Shown in pieces: positions 11,591-25,112 of a stretch of DNA of 64,000 bases. The notes below the pieces were generated by a model. That model saw only the letters and a list, made by a program, of their open reading frames with translations. It did no database searches and was not told the origin of the DNA. The stretch covers positions 79,197,833 to 79,261,832 of the forward strand of contig NW_026622764.1 in assembly GCF_023065955.2 (NCBI RefSeq), in the 5' to 3' direction. The position numbers and the translations under genes are program-made. The stretch's first letter is position 1, and every line of letters starts with the position of its first letter. Origin of the DNA: Ursus arctos. Its lineage: Eukaryota; Chordata; Mammalia; Carnivora; Ursidae.

Positions 11591-12814
11591 AGAAGGACAA
11601 ATTTCAGAAGGAAGAATACTGATGAGTGAAAAATGATGTCAGTGTGTACTGAACAAAGTTTCAAGATAGTGACAGAGGAGTAAGGAAATTGGACAGTAGT
11701 CAAAATCAAACACACTAGAATACAGAAAGAAGAGTGAAGAGAATGACAGAGTTCTGAAAGAAAATGAAAAATTTAAGAGTAGGTTCAAAATATCAAAAAG
11801 CTTTCTAGTTCTTAGACTTGCCCACAGTTGGACTAGGCTATCTTGGTTGAGAGTTTATAAAGATGTTCCTATATATATTATCGATAATACTTGAATAATA
11901 GCATTCTGGCTATAAAACCTCTTACTTGCTCAAAAGAGTCATCCCGATGGTGAAATTTTAAATCTGTTAAGGAAGTTTATTATAACTTGAAAACAGCATA
12001 ATAATTTAAGGTGTATTTCTATGCTTCTGAAATTCTTTTGTATGGCTTTTCGTTCAAGTGAGTATAACTCAAAAGCTAAAGAAGGACAACATTTTTCTGA
12101 TATTCCGAAGATACTTAGTAGCATCAGAAAGGCAAAGGATAGCTTACAAAATAACAACAACTCTTAAAATTGGGCTAAAAGGCAATCTTAAACAATGAAA
12201 TTTAACAGAGAGGCCATGAAGAAGTCACATTTAAGAGGAAGATAAAGCACCACGTAAAACTTGGAATTTGTTAAAATAACAACAAATAGAAAAATGAAGT
12301 AAATATTTCATTTCAATTTTAAGATTTCCCAAGACCCATTAGCAACATGGCAAGTGTAAATTGAGAACTGGTTTTTATGGGAAAAATGATAATAATTTCT
12401 ACTTTCACTATCTTTTCCCTAAGTAGATTTACAGTGATGTGTGTATTTCCATGAAGAGTTGCTTAATCCAATAAGCTTTCCATTGACATCCCATGTCAGA
12501 TAGGAACACCATTGTATCACTTACTGATTTCACCAGTATTAGCTTTTTCCTAGAAACTAAAACCAGATGTTAATGAAATTTACACACATGTACATGCACA
12601 GTCTATTAAAAATCAATTATTCATCTTTCTGCCTATAATTTTCAGAAGGAAGAAAAGAAAGATGTGCTCAAAGACAAACTATTATTTATCAGAAAAAGCA
12701 TAAAGATAACTCTCAACCTGAATATTTCCAGTAAGTGTCTTGCTGAAAATTACTGAGGTGATTCTACAAAAATATCTTAGTTTTTAGAGCACATAGAAAG
12801 CCATTTCCACAAAT
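11591..12814. other. Unique AT-rich DNA, no gene seen
   Basis: No recognised repeat or exon. Open frames of 70-80 codons here are short and of random composition. Confidence 0.45.
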
Positions 12815-14395
12815 TTGATTTTTTTAGTTTTATCAAGATAATTGGCATACAGAACCGTATAAATTACATAATGACTTGACCCACATTATTACAAAATGAT
12901 TAGCACATAAAGCTTAGTTAACATCAGCTCACATAGATACACAAAGAAAAGAAAAAATGTTTTTATCCTTGTGATGGGGTCTTTTAGAATCTAGTCTTTT
13001 AGCAGCTTTCAAATATACCGTACAGCAGTATTAGCTATAGTCATCATGTTGTATATGTTACATTCCTAGTATTTATTTATCTTATAGCTGGAAGTTTGTT
13101 TCTTTTCATTAACTTCCTCCAATTCTCCTCATTCCAACCCCCCCATCCCCACCTCTGGTAACAGCAAATCTGATCTTTCTCTGTTTTGTTTTTGTTTTTG
13201 TTGTTGTTGTTTTTTTTGCTGTTGTTTTAGATTCCACGAGTAAATGACATCATATAGTATTTGTCTTTCTCTGACTTATTTCACTTGGCATAATGCTCTC
13301 AATATTCACCTATGTTGCCACAAATGGCAGGATTTTCTTCTTTATGGCTGAATATTCCGTGTGTGTGTGTGTACATTTTCCAGATTTTGCTCATCCATTC
13401 ACCTCTGATGGACATTCCATTATTTCCATGTCTTGGCTGTTACAAACAATGCTGCAATGAACATGAGGCAGATATCGCTTCTACAGTGATGTCATTTCCT
13501 TCAGATGTATACCGACAACTGGGATTTCTGGATCACATGGTAGTTCTAGTTTTGATTTTCTGAGGACATCCATACTGTGCTCCAGTGCCTGCACCAGTTT
13601 TCATTCCCACTAACAGTGCACAGAGGTTGCCTTCTTTCCACATCTTCACCAGCCTTTGTTACTCGTCTTTCTGATGATGGCCATTCTAACAGGTATGAGG
13701 AGAAGATAGTTCACTGTGGGTTTGATTTGCTTTTCCCTCATGAGGAGTGATGTTGAGCACCTTTGCATGTGTCTATGGCCATCTGAATGTCTTCTTTGGA
13801 AAAAAAGTCTATGTAGGTCTTTGGCCCTTTTTTAATTGGAGGATTTTTGTTATTATTGAATTGTATGAGTTCTTTATATACTTTGGATATAATTTGTAAA
13901 TATTTTCCCCCATTCTGCAGACCGCCTTTTCATTTGGTTGATCATTTCTTTTGCTGTATGGAAACTTTTCATTTCTATTTATTTATTTTTAAATATTTAT
14001 TTTAGAGAAAGAGAGAGCATGACCCCGAGTGTGGGAGGGGGTGGAGGGAGAGAGAGAGTCCTCAAGCAGACTCCCCACTGAGCATGGAGCAGATCCCAAG
14101 ACCCTGAGATCATGACCCAAGCCGAAACTAAGAGCTGGCCGCTTAACCAACTGAGCCACCCAGGCACCCCAGTGTGGAAGCTTTTTAATTTGATGTAGTC
14201 CCACTTCCTTATTTTTTATTTTGTTGCTTATGCTTTTGCTACCATATCCAAAAAAAAATCATTGCCAAGATCCATGTCCAGGAGCTTTTTTCCTGTTTTC
14301 TTCTAGCAGTTTTATGGTTTCAGATCTTACATTTAAGTCTTTGATACATTTTGAGTTAGTTTGTGTGAGTGGTGTCCACAACTTTTTAATGTTCG
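12815..14395 (-). mobile_element. Old L1 3' end, antisense, split by a SINE
   Basis: Antisense 3' UTR ('agttttatcaagataattggcatac'-like start, 'cacctctggtaacagcaaatc' near 13150), then ORF2 end: 'tttgtctttctctgacttatttc', 'cacttggcataatgc', 'tgttacaaacaatgctgcaatgaac', 'gttgagcacctttgcatgtg'. After the SINE at 13970-14171 it resumes with 'aagctttttaatttgatgtag' and runs to 'cattttgagttagtttgtg' near 14370. The frame is broken throughout. Confidence 0.85.
13970..14171 (-). mobile_element. CAN-SINE (SINEC) within old L1, minus strand
   Basis: A minus-strand SINE with head 'ggggtgcctgggtggctcag' read from the right. The duplicated L1 target is 'gtatggaaactttt' (13956-13969) and 'gtgtggaagctttt' (14172-14185), with two differences. 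Confidence 0.93.
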
Positions 14396-16279
14396 TAATA
14401 AATTTGAACATACAACATATCATCCAAATTTATTAGACAGCTTGAAGTATAGTAGTCAAATATCTAGCATAGATTAGTTGAAATGGGTAGCTCTCTTAAG
14501 ACTTTAAAATTTGTCCTTCTCATAGATCTGAACTCCTAAATGTGTAAAATGAAGCATTAATTAATGTTAGCAACACTTTTCAAAATACTATTTAAGTTCC
14601 AGAACAACCACAATGCTCAGAAATGGTCCCTTTCTAGGTTATTTCATGCTCTCTGTAAGATTTCTGGATTGGGTATGAGTTATGTCAAGTATGAGTTAAT
14701 ATTGATATTATTTCTGTCTTTTTCACAAACCAAGAGCACACTTCTAAAGTTGTCAATAGTATGAAAAAAAATAAGCAAATTTTGGAATAGGTGACTTCCC
14801 TACATTAACTCAAGTTGACTTTGTTCTTCTTGGAGTAGAATAACATGGAAATTCTGTAAACATGTTTAGTTGAAAGTATCCCAAAGATACACAATAATTC
14901 AATGGAAGATATAAAAGTAGATCTCAGAAACAGATTTTAGGTTCACTTCTATTTAATTATCTTAATTTTTTTAGTATAATTAAGATTCTGCCTTGACTAT
15001 GTAAGTGGCTTATGAAAGAGTTATAAAAGTAATATGTAGGGACATTTGAAATATTTTCTTTTTGCTCACTTTGAAAAGATTTCCAGTTTGCTTCTAAATG
15101 CATATCAAATTTGAAAGGCCAAGTGATTTAAGGCAGGTATATCATTACTTTCCTCTATGGTTTGTTCAAGCAGGTAAAAAGTATGCAAGAATCTGAATGT
15201 TCCTTGCAACAGTAGCTTCAATTTTCATCAGCCAAGACCCAATTTGTGTCAGAGGGTAAAACTTGCCTGATTAGATCTGTTCAAAAAGCCATTAAACAAC
15301 TTTCAATGTTCTTGCTCTCTCACATTTAGGACACTAAACTTTTACAGAGACAGGCTGTTTGAAGCCTTCCTAATTATTTCCATTATTATCCAAGAAGGAT
15401 TACTGATGTTCAGCCTCCATTGGAATTCTCAAAAGTTCTCAGTGCAAATTATATGGCAATCTAAAATGCCTTTCTCTGGCTTTATGGCCTGATTATTATT
15501 TAGAGTCTCTCCAGCAGTGAACTTGAAGATCATGCAAATGTGCTCTTTGGGAAAGTCACTGTATAGCTGAATAATTTGTTTTGTAGGAAGCCAGCTCAAG
15601 TTTATCATCAACCACGAAAATTCTTTATCAATGCTTTTCTATAAAGTAGGCCTATTATTATACCAGTTCCACTTTAACTCTGACAGAAAGCCGATCGGGA
15701 ATGCTATTATTAAGTCATAAATGCCTATTTTAAAATATGTTGCCTCATATTATTACACTGTATCGTTTCATTAATTCGTGTAATATTTCCTTTGGTTTTT
15801 AGTATCTTCTATGTCATAATCAAAACTAAAATAACTCTAAAAATGTAAAGTCTATAGCATAGATTTAAAGTCAAGAGTCCGTATGCGTCTACAACTTAAT
15901 ATGTATAAATACATACAAATTTAACTAGACAGAAGTGACCATGTTCACTCACTACATGCAATATTTACAATGCTGAATAACAACTGTATTTGCCAAGATA
16001 TTCACAGTTCATAATATTGTGAGATAAAATGTAGCTATAAACATTAATCAATGGCATGTTTATTAAACCTATATTTCTTAGATCATAAGATATACTGATG
16101 AACAAATTTCACTGTGTAATAACAAGGAGCCTAGAGCCAAGTGGGAACAAAAATACCTAAGTAATTTTAATTTGTGAGATAAACTATCAGTATAGGGATC
16201 TATTCAGGATACCACTGGCACACCTTACACCCATTCAGGAAAGTTGTTAACAAACGATATTCAAATAGGACCTAATTAG
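14396..16279. other. Unique AT-rich DNA, no gene seen
   Basis: Almost 2 kb of AT-rich sequence with no repeat I recognise. Candidate frames are 60-66 codons with no similarity I know. Confidence 0.45.
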
Positions 16280-16530
16280 GCATGAGGTCCTAGAATAGAG
16301 AGAGTGTGCCAGTCAGGAGAAGACATGTCTACATGGACAGTAGGAATATGTTACAACAGAGGTTTAAAGTCATATTAAATCAGACTTAAAATGGAGTTTG
16401 GTCTTCATCTTGATGTTGAGATAGATCACTGAAGGAGAGTGATATAATCACATTTCAGTTTGGAAAGATCATCCTGGCTCAAGTATAACGAATGTTTTAG
16501 AGGGAATAATGGAATTAGACCAGTTCAGAT
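16280..16530 (-). mobile_element. L2-like fragment, antisense
   Basis: 'gagagtgatataatcacatttcag' followed by 'tttggaaagatcatcctggctcaag' looks like the reverse complement of the L2 block 'cagccagagtgatctttctaaaatgcaaatctgatcatgtcac'. Boundaries are rough and the call rests on this one block. Confidence 0.5.
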
Positions 16531-16734
16531 AAGAAATGATACTGTCTTACCCTGTGGTAGTGATGGAAAAGAAAGAAAAAAAAAAACATAAAATAAACTT
16601 ACTTCTCAACTTATTCTGTTATGACTATTGTTTTGTAATAGACTTTACGATGTTACTTTTAAAATATTCTGTTAGTCTGAGAAGCCATTTATTTATAGAT
16701 CTCCTTGTATTATTTGTAACAATATTGTATTTAT

Positions 16735-16933
16735 TTTTTTAAAGGTTTTTTATTTTTATTTATTTGACAGAGAGAGAGACAGCCAGCGAGAGAGGGAACA
16801 CAAGCAGGGGGAGTAGGAGAGGAAGAAGCAGCCTCCCAGCGGAGGAGCCTGATGTGGGGCTTGATCCCAGGACCCCAGGATCATGCCCTGAGCTGAAGGC
16901 AGGCGCTCAACGACTGAGCCACCCAGGTGCCCC
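16735..16933 (-). mobile_element. CAN-SINE, minus strand
   Basis: The body contains 'agccagcgagagagggaac' and 'cacaagcagggggagtagg', the class shared with the other young copies. The head is 'ggggcacctgggtggctcag' on the minus strand. The TSD 'tgtatttat' appears at 16726-16734 and 16934-16942. Confidence 0.93.
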
Positions 16934-16942
16934 TGTATTTAT

Positions 16943-17584
16943 CTCTTAAGCACAGATTCTCTACACATCATCTCAAGTTCCCAGATTGTTTTATTAAAAC
17001 ATTTATCTTCAATCATCCAAATGTGACTAAACACTATCTGAAAAGTCCCATAGTATTCCATACCTGTGAACACATTTACATTTTTGTGCTGAAAGATACA
17101 TGAAAACAAAGGCTTAGATATTTGATCTTACTGATTTGAAGAAATGATAACATGAAAAGAGAGGTAAACGGAGGCTAAGAAAATGTAAAGTGTGTATTGT
17201 GGAAACAGACATGTTATCTGAAAAGTGAATTGTCTGAGGGAAATATAGATCTAAGAGGCATGCATGAAAAATGCAAAAGGAGAGAGACGTGATTGCATAC
17301 AAAACTATTTTAACTAGTGCCTACTCATAAAAACACCATCATTTGAATCATATTATGGATTTATGATCTTCCGAAACTGAAATGTGATACCGCTCTCCTT
17401 CAGTGGTATGTCTCAGCATCACGATGAAGGCTGTATATGTAGATACACACACATACACATTTATATACATACACAGATATATGTAAACTTATGATCTCAT
17501 CGCTGTAACACTATATGTATATGATGAGACTGTTATTCTAGAAAGCAATAGAACACAGACATTTTAGTCAATTAGAAAAGAGAA
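16943..17584. other. Unique DNA with a CA/TA-rich patch
   Basis: Nothing genic. A degenerate alternating purine-pyrimidine patch lies at about 17440-17480 ('acacacacatacacatttat'). Confidence 0.5.
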
Positions 17585-17720
17585 AATGAGGTTCAGATAC
17601 CAATTTCCGGGTTTCAGGCAAGACACATAACCTCTTTGGGCATCAATGTCCTTATCTGTAAAATGACAAAACATACCCTACTATGTATCTCTTGTGTAAA
17701 TGTATAAAAAGGAGATGGTA
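17585..17720 (+). repeat. MIR, sense
   Basis: 'caggcaagacacataacctc', then 'tttgggcatcaatgtcctta', then 'tctgtaaaatgacaaaacat' is the central MIR core in order ('gggcaagttacttaacctctctgagcctcagtttcctcatctgtaaaatg'). Confidence 0.75.
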
Positions 17721-19098
17721 GTTTTGAAAGTGGTTTTGGAAAACATGTGCAAGGAGTTCGGTAATGATTCACTGTAGGGAGTGACATTTCTGAAGGAGTC
17801 AGAAAGATAGGGGTAACAAAATTCATTCAAACTTAATAGGAAAAGTAGTATTTACTAACTGGCAGGCTTTTAAGATTACGGAAAGAACCAATTTTACGTG
17901 AATACTATATCTATTCCTCTGAAAATGCTACAAAAATATAGGAATCCATAATGTTAGATATTTTCAAGTTTTGTAGTCAAAATAACTTCCTTAATATTTC
18001 TTACACATTTCTCATACACATATGCTTCACACATGCTCCCTATTTTTCAGACAAGGTCAATGTTTTCACTACAATTCATTTACATTGTTATTAGAACTAT
18101 TTTCTAGGTCTGTTGATAAAATTTGGCCTCACACATTGATAACACATTTTTCTAATTACACTGTAATTTTCACTAGTAATTCTAGCTTTTTTGAATATAC
18201 AAATCATTTCAACTTATTATATCATTGCTTTAACACTTCATACACATTTTGAGACATTTAGGCCACAAAAGATTATATTTAATATTAAAAGGATCAAATG
18301 TAAATAATTCTCAATTACTTATCCAAAGTGAAAACTTGAATAACGTGTATAGTCTAAATGTGCAAATAATCAGAAGATACAGATTTTTTACCCTCCTGCT
18401 ACCGAATGTTTCCCTGAGTTGCTGTCAGAGACAATGTTTACAGTGTTGTGCTTTAATTCCTACTCTCTTGTCAAGACACCAATTGAAAGCAGAATGCTAA
18501 GAACTCAGTGAGAACTAAGAGTGATAAATGAAGTGCCAGCATAATTTGGAAATTGGAAAATGTGCCCTTGAAACATATTAGTTCGCTCAGTTTGTAACGT
18601 GTAACAGCAGTATTGGTTTTCTCTCTTCACTGCTAGGTCAAGACACTGATGGAAGTAGGAGTCGGCCGAGCCAGAAACAGATCTTCAGCTGGGGTCCAGT
18701 AAAGAGTGTGGGAAGGCTTCCCCGAGGCTGGCAAATATCTCGCCCCAGTGGCTAACACCCCTTGCTCTGTCATTCTGCCTGAGATTTCACCCAAAATGAC
18801 ATTCGCTTATGTGGTTAAGCTCAAGTATTTCCAGGAAGCTTAAGCAAGCTACGGTAGCCATTCCAACTTCCAGAAAGTCTCCCTCTTTGCTGTGATTGAC
18901 CAAAAAAAAAAAAAAAAAAAAAAAAAAGAGGTAATTTTTGGTGGAAAGTAGAAATGAATTTGGAGCACTGGGATATTTTTCAGAGAAGAGAGGCCTGGTA
19001 AATTTTAGTAGCCAACAGGAAACATGAAACATAGAAGTCAGGGGAGAATGAAAAAAGGTGATACCAGGACATAAATAAACACAGAAATGGGCAGAGGA
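17721..19098. other. Unique DNA, ending in an A26 tract
   Basis: No repeat family recognised. A locally GC-richer block (about 18640-18900) ends in A26 (18902-18927) and is discussed as a possible retrocopy end. No reading frame of note lies in it. Confidence 0.45.
18902..18927 (+). repeat. A26 homopolymer
   Basis: Twenty-six consecutive A after 'tgtgattgacc'. It could be a retrotransposition tail or a simple repeat. Confidence 0.95.
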
Positions 19099-19104
19099 AT
19101 AAAA

Positions 19105-19147
<43 letters not shown>
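19099..19147 (+). repeat. (AAAT)n microsatellite
   Basis: About eleven nearly perfect AAAT units. No SINE body precedes them, so this is an independent tetranucleotide array. Confidence 0.95.
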
Positions 19148-20571
19148 CAACAACAATAAGAACAATTATAATAACAACTCTCATGTCTTAAACTTTGCCC
19201 AGAGCAGTCCCAAAATATTCTATGTGGAGAAAGTGTAGGAACATGTCCAATGTGTAACTAAGATCAGTGCTCCCCTTGTGCGATGCCATGATCTTGCCTG
19301 GCTCGTGGCCTAAACAACTGGGTGAATCCTGAAATCTGCTCCACTCAGGAGAAAAGCTGGAGTGGCACATCGAATGTGCACATCTTCACAGCCTGGAACC
19401 TCAGGGTGGTTCCAGAACACTTTTCTCCTTTGCTTCCACGTTGGTCCAGTTATGTAGTTCTATCAATACGGATAACAGAATGTACTCAGAGAATCAGATG
19501 AGCATGGACTCTCCACCAGGAAGGTAAGTCAACGTAACACAAAAACAGATATGGCTGTCAGAGTGGAACACGTGTCTTTTCCTAGCTGGGTATTTTGTCT
19601 CTCACAACACAACCTTGCAGACTATCAAGGATATAACAATTTTTGAAAGGGTCATGTTAGGAAAAGAAAATTATACACAGATGCAGCATTTTCCAATCTC
19701 TGTGCCATAGATAAGGTAGCTCTGAGAGTAACCAGGAAGGGGCTCGAATAGCGTGAGCCACTGGATCACTGTCACACACACTATAAGAAGCATGTCCTTT
19801 TACAGTAGGCTGTCTTACAAAAATGTCCATTTTCCGGGAATGGCATAGTACCAACAAAAGATGTTTTTGTTCTCCATTCCCACACTGTTTAAGAAAAGGC
19901 GAAAAAACATGGGTTACTTAAATTATAGCACATCCATAGCACACCATGGAATACAAACAAGGACGAAAACATCCTTGAGGGGGCTTAACTAAAATATGTG
20001 TGCCAACAATGCTGCCATGCCTGTACAATAAGCACATAAAAATACCAAAACTAATTTATTAAATTAAAACACACAGAACTGTACACAGTACAGAACTTTT
20101 GCCAAAGTTCAAGGGTAACACACGTGAAGAGTTAACACCTTCCAGAGAGTCTTTCAGTAAATCCTGAAAATTCCTATCCTCAAGTCCCCTGCCTTTGAGA
20201 GTGCTTACTTCTAACTTCTGCCTTAGAATCTCCAGCCACCATTAGCACAATCTCCTCCTTACTAGCGAGGTTAGACCTTCCCTGACACAAATCCCTCTTG
20301 TCTTTAGGATGTAACACTAGGTCTGCATTATCAGTCTAGAAGGACCCTCTGGTGGCAGTTGTGGTGCAGGCTCCTAGTGGGTCATTTTGTGGTTATCTCT
20401 GGTCCTTCGCGTACCTCCAAATAATATTAGCCGTGAGGCAATGGGTTTGACACTGCTAATTTCACAGAAGCATCTAAGGCATGAAAGGCTTCTCTTTGAG
20501 TATAAGGGTAAGTTACAGACCTTTATCTTTTATTTATTGGCAACGGTTGAATCAGATGTACATGCATATAT

Positions 20572-20575
<4 letters not shown>
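19148..20575. other. Unique DNA; possible old L1 scrap
   Basis: At about 19895-19985 'ttacttaaattatagcacat', then 'ccatagcacaccatggaata' resembles the sense-strand L1 ORF2-end block ('ggtacatccatacaatggaatac'), a weak match. The remainder is unrecognised. Confidence 0.35.

Positions 20576-20617
<42 letters not shown>
20576..20617 (+). repeat. (AC)21 microsatellite
   Basis: Forty-two uninterrupted bases of alternating A and C. Confidence 0.97.
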
Positions 20618-20619
<2 letters not shown>

Positions 20620-20689
20620 CTCTATGTCCCAAAGATTAACGCTGAGCCTTATCTTATCCTGAAGTCTCCAAACTGCTTACTGAAATCAG

Positions 20690-20795
20690 GCAGATGAGAT
20701 GAGAAGAGATGAGAAGGGGAGGGGAGGGGAAAGAGAGGACAGGAGAGAGTGGAAAGGGAGAGAAGAGAAAGAGGAGAGGAGAGGAGAGAAAGAAC
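20690..20795 (+). repeat. GA-rich polypurine tract
   Basis: About 100 bases almost entirely of G and A, with GAGAT, GGGGA and AGAGG units. Translation gives an Arg/Glu/Gly-rich open frame (20699-21001), which is a composition artefact. Confidence 0.9.
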
Positions 20796-22289
20796 ACCAC
20801 AAATCTCAGTGGAACAGGCCATGCGTAAGAAGCAAGCTATGTGGTGAGAATGAAGAAGTGAGCACTAAAATTCCATCAAGAAACGACTCATCAGCTCCAC
20901 TGCCTGCCGCCACATGGGAACGAGGACCAGGTTTCCAGAGCTTCCAGTTCTTACACAGAAGCCAGGAATCCTCATGTACAATTTCTTATATGTTGACTTA
21001 AAATAGTTAAGTCTTGTGCAGACCAAACAAAAAATTTCCGTGAGAAGGATTTAGTCAATGAGCAGTGAGCGTGACCCTCAGTCTAAACAAATAAGAAGAT
21101 AGGGAAACATCTGCCTAACTTCTTGATCACTGGCCGTTATTTCTCAACACCCGAGTTAGTACTTCTGGATTCTAGAGCATTGTTTCTTCCCCTTCTTCAA
21201 TCAGACACTTTCAAATCATGCTGCCTCCCCTACACACACACCCCAACACACAAAGTGAGACTAAGAAAGGAGTCTACTGCTGAGCCAGGAACATATCTCT
21301 AAAAGTTACCCTATCCCAGTTACAAAGAACCCTGGAGGAAACTTCCTCCACCTGACCTGTTCGGACTTTTTATCTTATCCAAGACCCATTTCCCTGCCAG
21401 GCTCACTGGGGAAGTAGAAGGAGGATTCCTCTATTAAGTGTGTACTAAAACTATTGTCTCCTCCCTCGATCTACTCTTTCGATATGAGTTCAAGCTCTCA
21501 TCACTTCTCATCCGGCCCACTTGTCAATTTACATGAAGTTCATCGCCGCCCTCTAATCCAAACTTCCCACTGTTGACAATATCCTTGCTTATGCCTTAGA
21601 CACCATCAAAGACACACCAAAGTCACTCTGCATTGCCTTGGACTTTCTTATGGTTACCAACTGTGACCACAGGCTCTCATGTACGTTCTGTCCTCCTATT
21701 ATACTCATCCCCAGACTTAAATCCCCCTTAACACTGATCCTTGAAATTGGTGTTTCAATCAAAATCCATTCAACCACAGTCAGGATTATTTAAATTGAAA
21801 ATAATGTAATAATGACAATTTAGTGAAACATGTTAGAATCAGAGACTTGATGAAAGACAGAAGGTAAGATTTTTAAAATGAGAGATTACTCAACATTCTT
21901 CAAGCCACATTTCTTTATTTTTTATTCTCATTCACATAGGATTGATGTTATACCTAAGATAGTTGTAAAGATTAGAACTTAGAAGGAGGAATATATGCAT
22001 GTATTCTTTTAGAAGTTATCTTCTGAAACCTTAGACTATCACCAATATTGAAGATAAAGAAATGTTTTGACAGGCTCTTGGATTTCTCATGTTGTATTTC
22101 TATCAAGAATTATGCTTAACTTGTATGCTCATGCTACAAGTTAACTGCCTTTTCAACATTCTTTACAGTCTTCTGCATGACAGAAGATACCATAAAGGAA
22201 ATCAAAGACAAGCAAATTAATAAGGAAATGACAAAACAGTAAATAAGGTTAAATGGATAAAGATACAAATAGCAAATTCACAGAAAAAC
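20796..22289. other. Unique DNA, no gene seen
   Basis: A small C/A-rich patch lies at about 21232-21253. No repeat family, exon or RNA gene was recognised. Confidence 0.45.
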
Positions 22290-22790
22290 CTATACAATGG
22301 GACACAAAATTATGAAAAAATCCTTATGAAAACATGTGCAGTCCCATTAATAATCAGGATTGTACCATAAAACAGCAATGGGATTTTTTTAAAAAATCAA
22401 CTAAATATTATTTATTGTTGGATAATTTTAAGTGTAAGTGAGAGTATAAAGAAATGGACATTCCTAAACGGGATGAAAATGCAAATTGGTATACAACCTG
22501 TTTGGAAGGAAAATTAATTAGGGAAATTAAATATGCACATACTTTGTGATGCAAGATTCCATTTGCCAGCATGTACACCAGAGAAAAGTGTGTTACATCT
22601 TCAAATAGGCAGACACTGAGTGCTCTGCATGGCTGTCTGTAGGAGGATAGTGCATTTAGAAAAAAATGGGGCAGAAACAGATAGGGAGTGATAATTTCAA
22701 AAATCCAGATACAAACTATGGGTGATTTGCTGCCATTTATGTCACCAATATTTAGTGGAAGAACAAAGACTTAGGGTCACCTTAGAAACC
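22290..22790 (+). mobile_element. Ancient L1 fragment, sense
   Basis: The order 'ataaaacagcaatgggattt', 'gagagtataaagaaatggac', 'gaaaatgcaaattggtatac', 'aacctgtttggaaggaaaat' matches the sense L1 ORF2-end block (taccac...gaggatgtggag...tgtaaattggtacaacc...ttggaaaac). It is heavily diverged. Confidence 0.55.
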
Positions 22791-24978
22791 ATGAAATGTA
22801 TGTAAATATCAATCTTAAAGCTTTGGGAATATTTATCGATCTTTATAATTTATAGGTAATGGGCACTGGATGCTTGATCATCTGATGATGTTAGTTCATC
22901 AGATTCTCAAACAGTTCATGACTCAGAAGATGAACAACGTTTTTAGAGTTAATAAAAAAGGATTACTGAATCTATTATATATATTTTGATTTTAGGATTT
23001 AAAATGCTTTTTGTACTTCTCACAGTCAACACCGAGGTCTATGATACAAAATACATTGATAATAATATTTACAATATAGGATTGTTATAGGGGTTTCTTG
23101 AGGTAATGTATGTAAGTACCCTACGGATATGCGAACCGCAAGGCTGGTCTGTGGGAGGGACTCATTATGTTGGTCAGTCATGCTAGTATTCCACTGACTC
23201 AGCATCTCTCTCTAAAATAACGGTATTTATGAATTCAAGACATACCTTTCATGAATAGCAAGAACTTGCTCTATGACAAAAATAAACATAACAATTTTGT
23301 TTCTGTTGAACACCAAGCCAACTCTTTCCTTTCAAACCATGTTTACAAGGGAAATACTCATAAAGCTGAGATGGCTGGTGGTTCTAGGGATCACCTAGAA
23401 AATGGATTGTCAGAGATTGATTAGACACTGACTGGAGACACCAAGTAAGACAACAGTAACAAAGTAAGCAAGCTATCTGTGATTCAGAAACTGATAATCA
23501 GTGATCAGCAGTGATCAGCTACTATTACAGCAACCAAGTGATTTCCTCCAGTTCGGGCTCTATTTCTGATATAGCGTCATATGTTATCAATGAAAAAAAT
23601 AATAACTAAATCTCCCTTCTCCTAATTTCCAGTTCCCTTCAAGGGAAACAATTTTATCGCCCCATTGCTAAAATGAAGTTGCATTAAATACATCTGCTCT
23701 CTAAACTTTCTGATATGGTACTGTAAAAGTAGTTAGGTTTCCACTGTAAGACTGAATGAAATCAGTGGCCGTAATTAGGATCCAACTTACGTCATAACAG
23801 TACCTGAAGGGGGGGGGGGAGTATTTATCTCAGTGTTCCTGCTTTTCCATTCTTGGAAGCCGGTTTGGATGGATCCCAATGCCCTATAAGTCCTCCTGCG
23901 TTTGACTATTATCGGTCTCCTCCCCAGGAATCATTCTGCCCAAACCAAAACTCCACTCAATAGATAAATGCTACCAATCACGGAAAGGGAAAATTGAAAA
24001 CTTGTAAGTATTCCCCAATATTAATGTGCCTGAACAATCATATTTAATTGATTCTCAGGTCTATTATTTGTTCTGTCTACCCAAAGAAAGTTCTATTGTA
24101 GTTATTTCAATGATAAACTTGCTTCTTCTCAAAAAGTTTTATTATTCTGAGAAATTGCTTGAAAATAGCAGAAGTTGTAGTGGGGTAGTGAAGGCCTGAT
24201 AATACATTCTAAAGGTTTTTTTAATAGTGTAATTTATGTTAAAACTTGTCCTAATACATTGCAAGATCACTTAGATATTTTATTTTAAATACTGTATGTA
24301 GCTTTCTCACAGCTCTAGTGCCATTTCCAGTAAAATGAGATTTTCATGAAAGACATTAAAAATCATGTTGCACTTAAATGGTGATATTGTTTCAATCTTT
24401 CATCAGGCGAGGTCATTTTCGTTCAGAAATTTGACATTCATCTAGAACATTCTGTATCTAAGAAAAATGAAATGCCTACAGTTGCTTCAATTTCCAGACT
24501 TAACTACTTTTACATAAGAGTCGAGTTCCTCTTCAGCCCACTAAGGTACTCACACATCTTCCTTTATTCTTTAAGGCCAAACTGTCCTGAAACAGCTCCC
24601 CTGGAAATCTGACATAGTTATAGAAAAGAGCCATAAAATGTCTTATTAAGGGATTTAACCTCGCAATCATTAACATGTAGATATGTATTTCACTTGGGTA
24701 TAGAAATTAACCTACTATGCTTTATTTATTTTTAAATTTTATACATTGATACCCCTTGTACATTAATACCCCTAATCTGGGATTCAGGGGAGCTAATAAA
24801 CACACATTTCCTCCTGTTCCTTTTCTTCCTCCTCCTCACTCATTAGTTTTCTTCTCTAAGAATACACATTAAGAAATTAAATGCTAAAAACTGAAATTCA
24901 ACAGGAGACTTTTGCATGTTTGCAAAGACCTCTGATGTTTCTAGTTAAACACATACCTTATCTCCTTACTCTCACCTA
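22791..24978. other. Unique AT-rich DNA, no gene seen
   Basis: More than 2 kb with no recognised repeat. A G11 run lies at 23809-23819. A conserved non-coding element could be hidden here but cannot be judged from one sequence. Confidence 0.45.
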
Positions 24979-25112
24979 ATTTTTTTTAATTTTTTTATTA
25001 TATGTTAGTCACCATACAATACATCATTAGTTTTTGATGTAGTGTTCCATGATTCATTGTTTGCGTGTAACGCCCAGTGCTCCATGCAATACGTGGCCTC
25101 CTTAATACTATG
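24979..25112 (-). mobile_element. L1 3' UTR tail, 5'-truncated, minus strand
   Basis: A T-rich tail, then 'tatgttagtcaccatacaat', 'gtttttgatgtagtgttcca' and 'cccagtgctccatgcaatac', identical in layout to the 3' UTR ends at 5500, 51620 and 36030. Truncated after about 130 bases. No clear TSD. Confidence 0.88.

Noticed and set aside
20699..21001. 100-codon Arg/Glu-rich open frame
   Set aside because: Direct translation of a GA-rich polypurine tract; composition alone explains the lack of stops.
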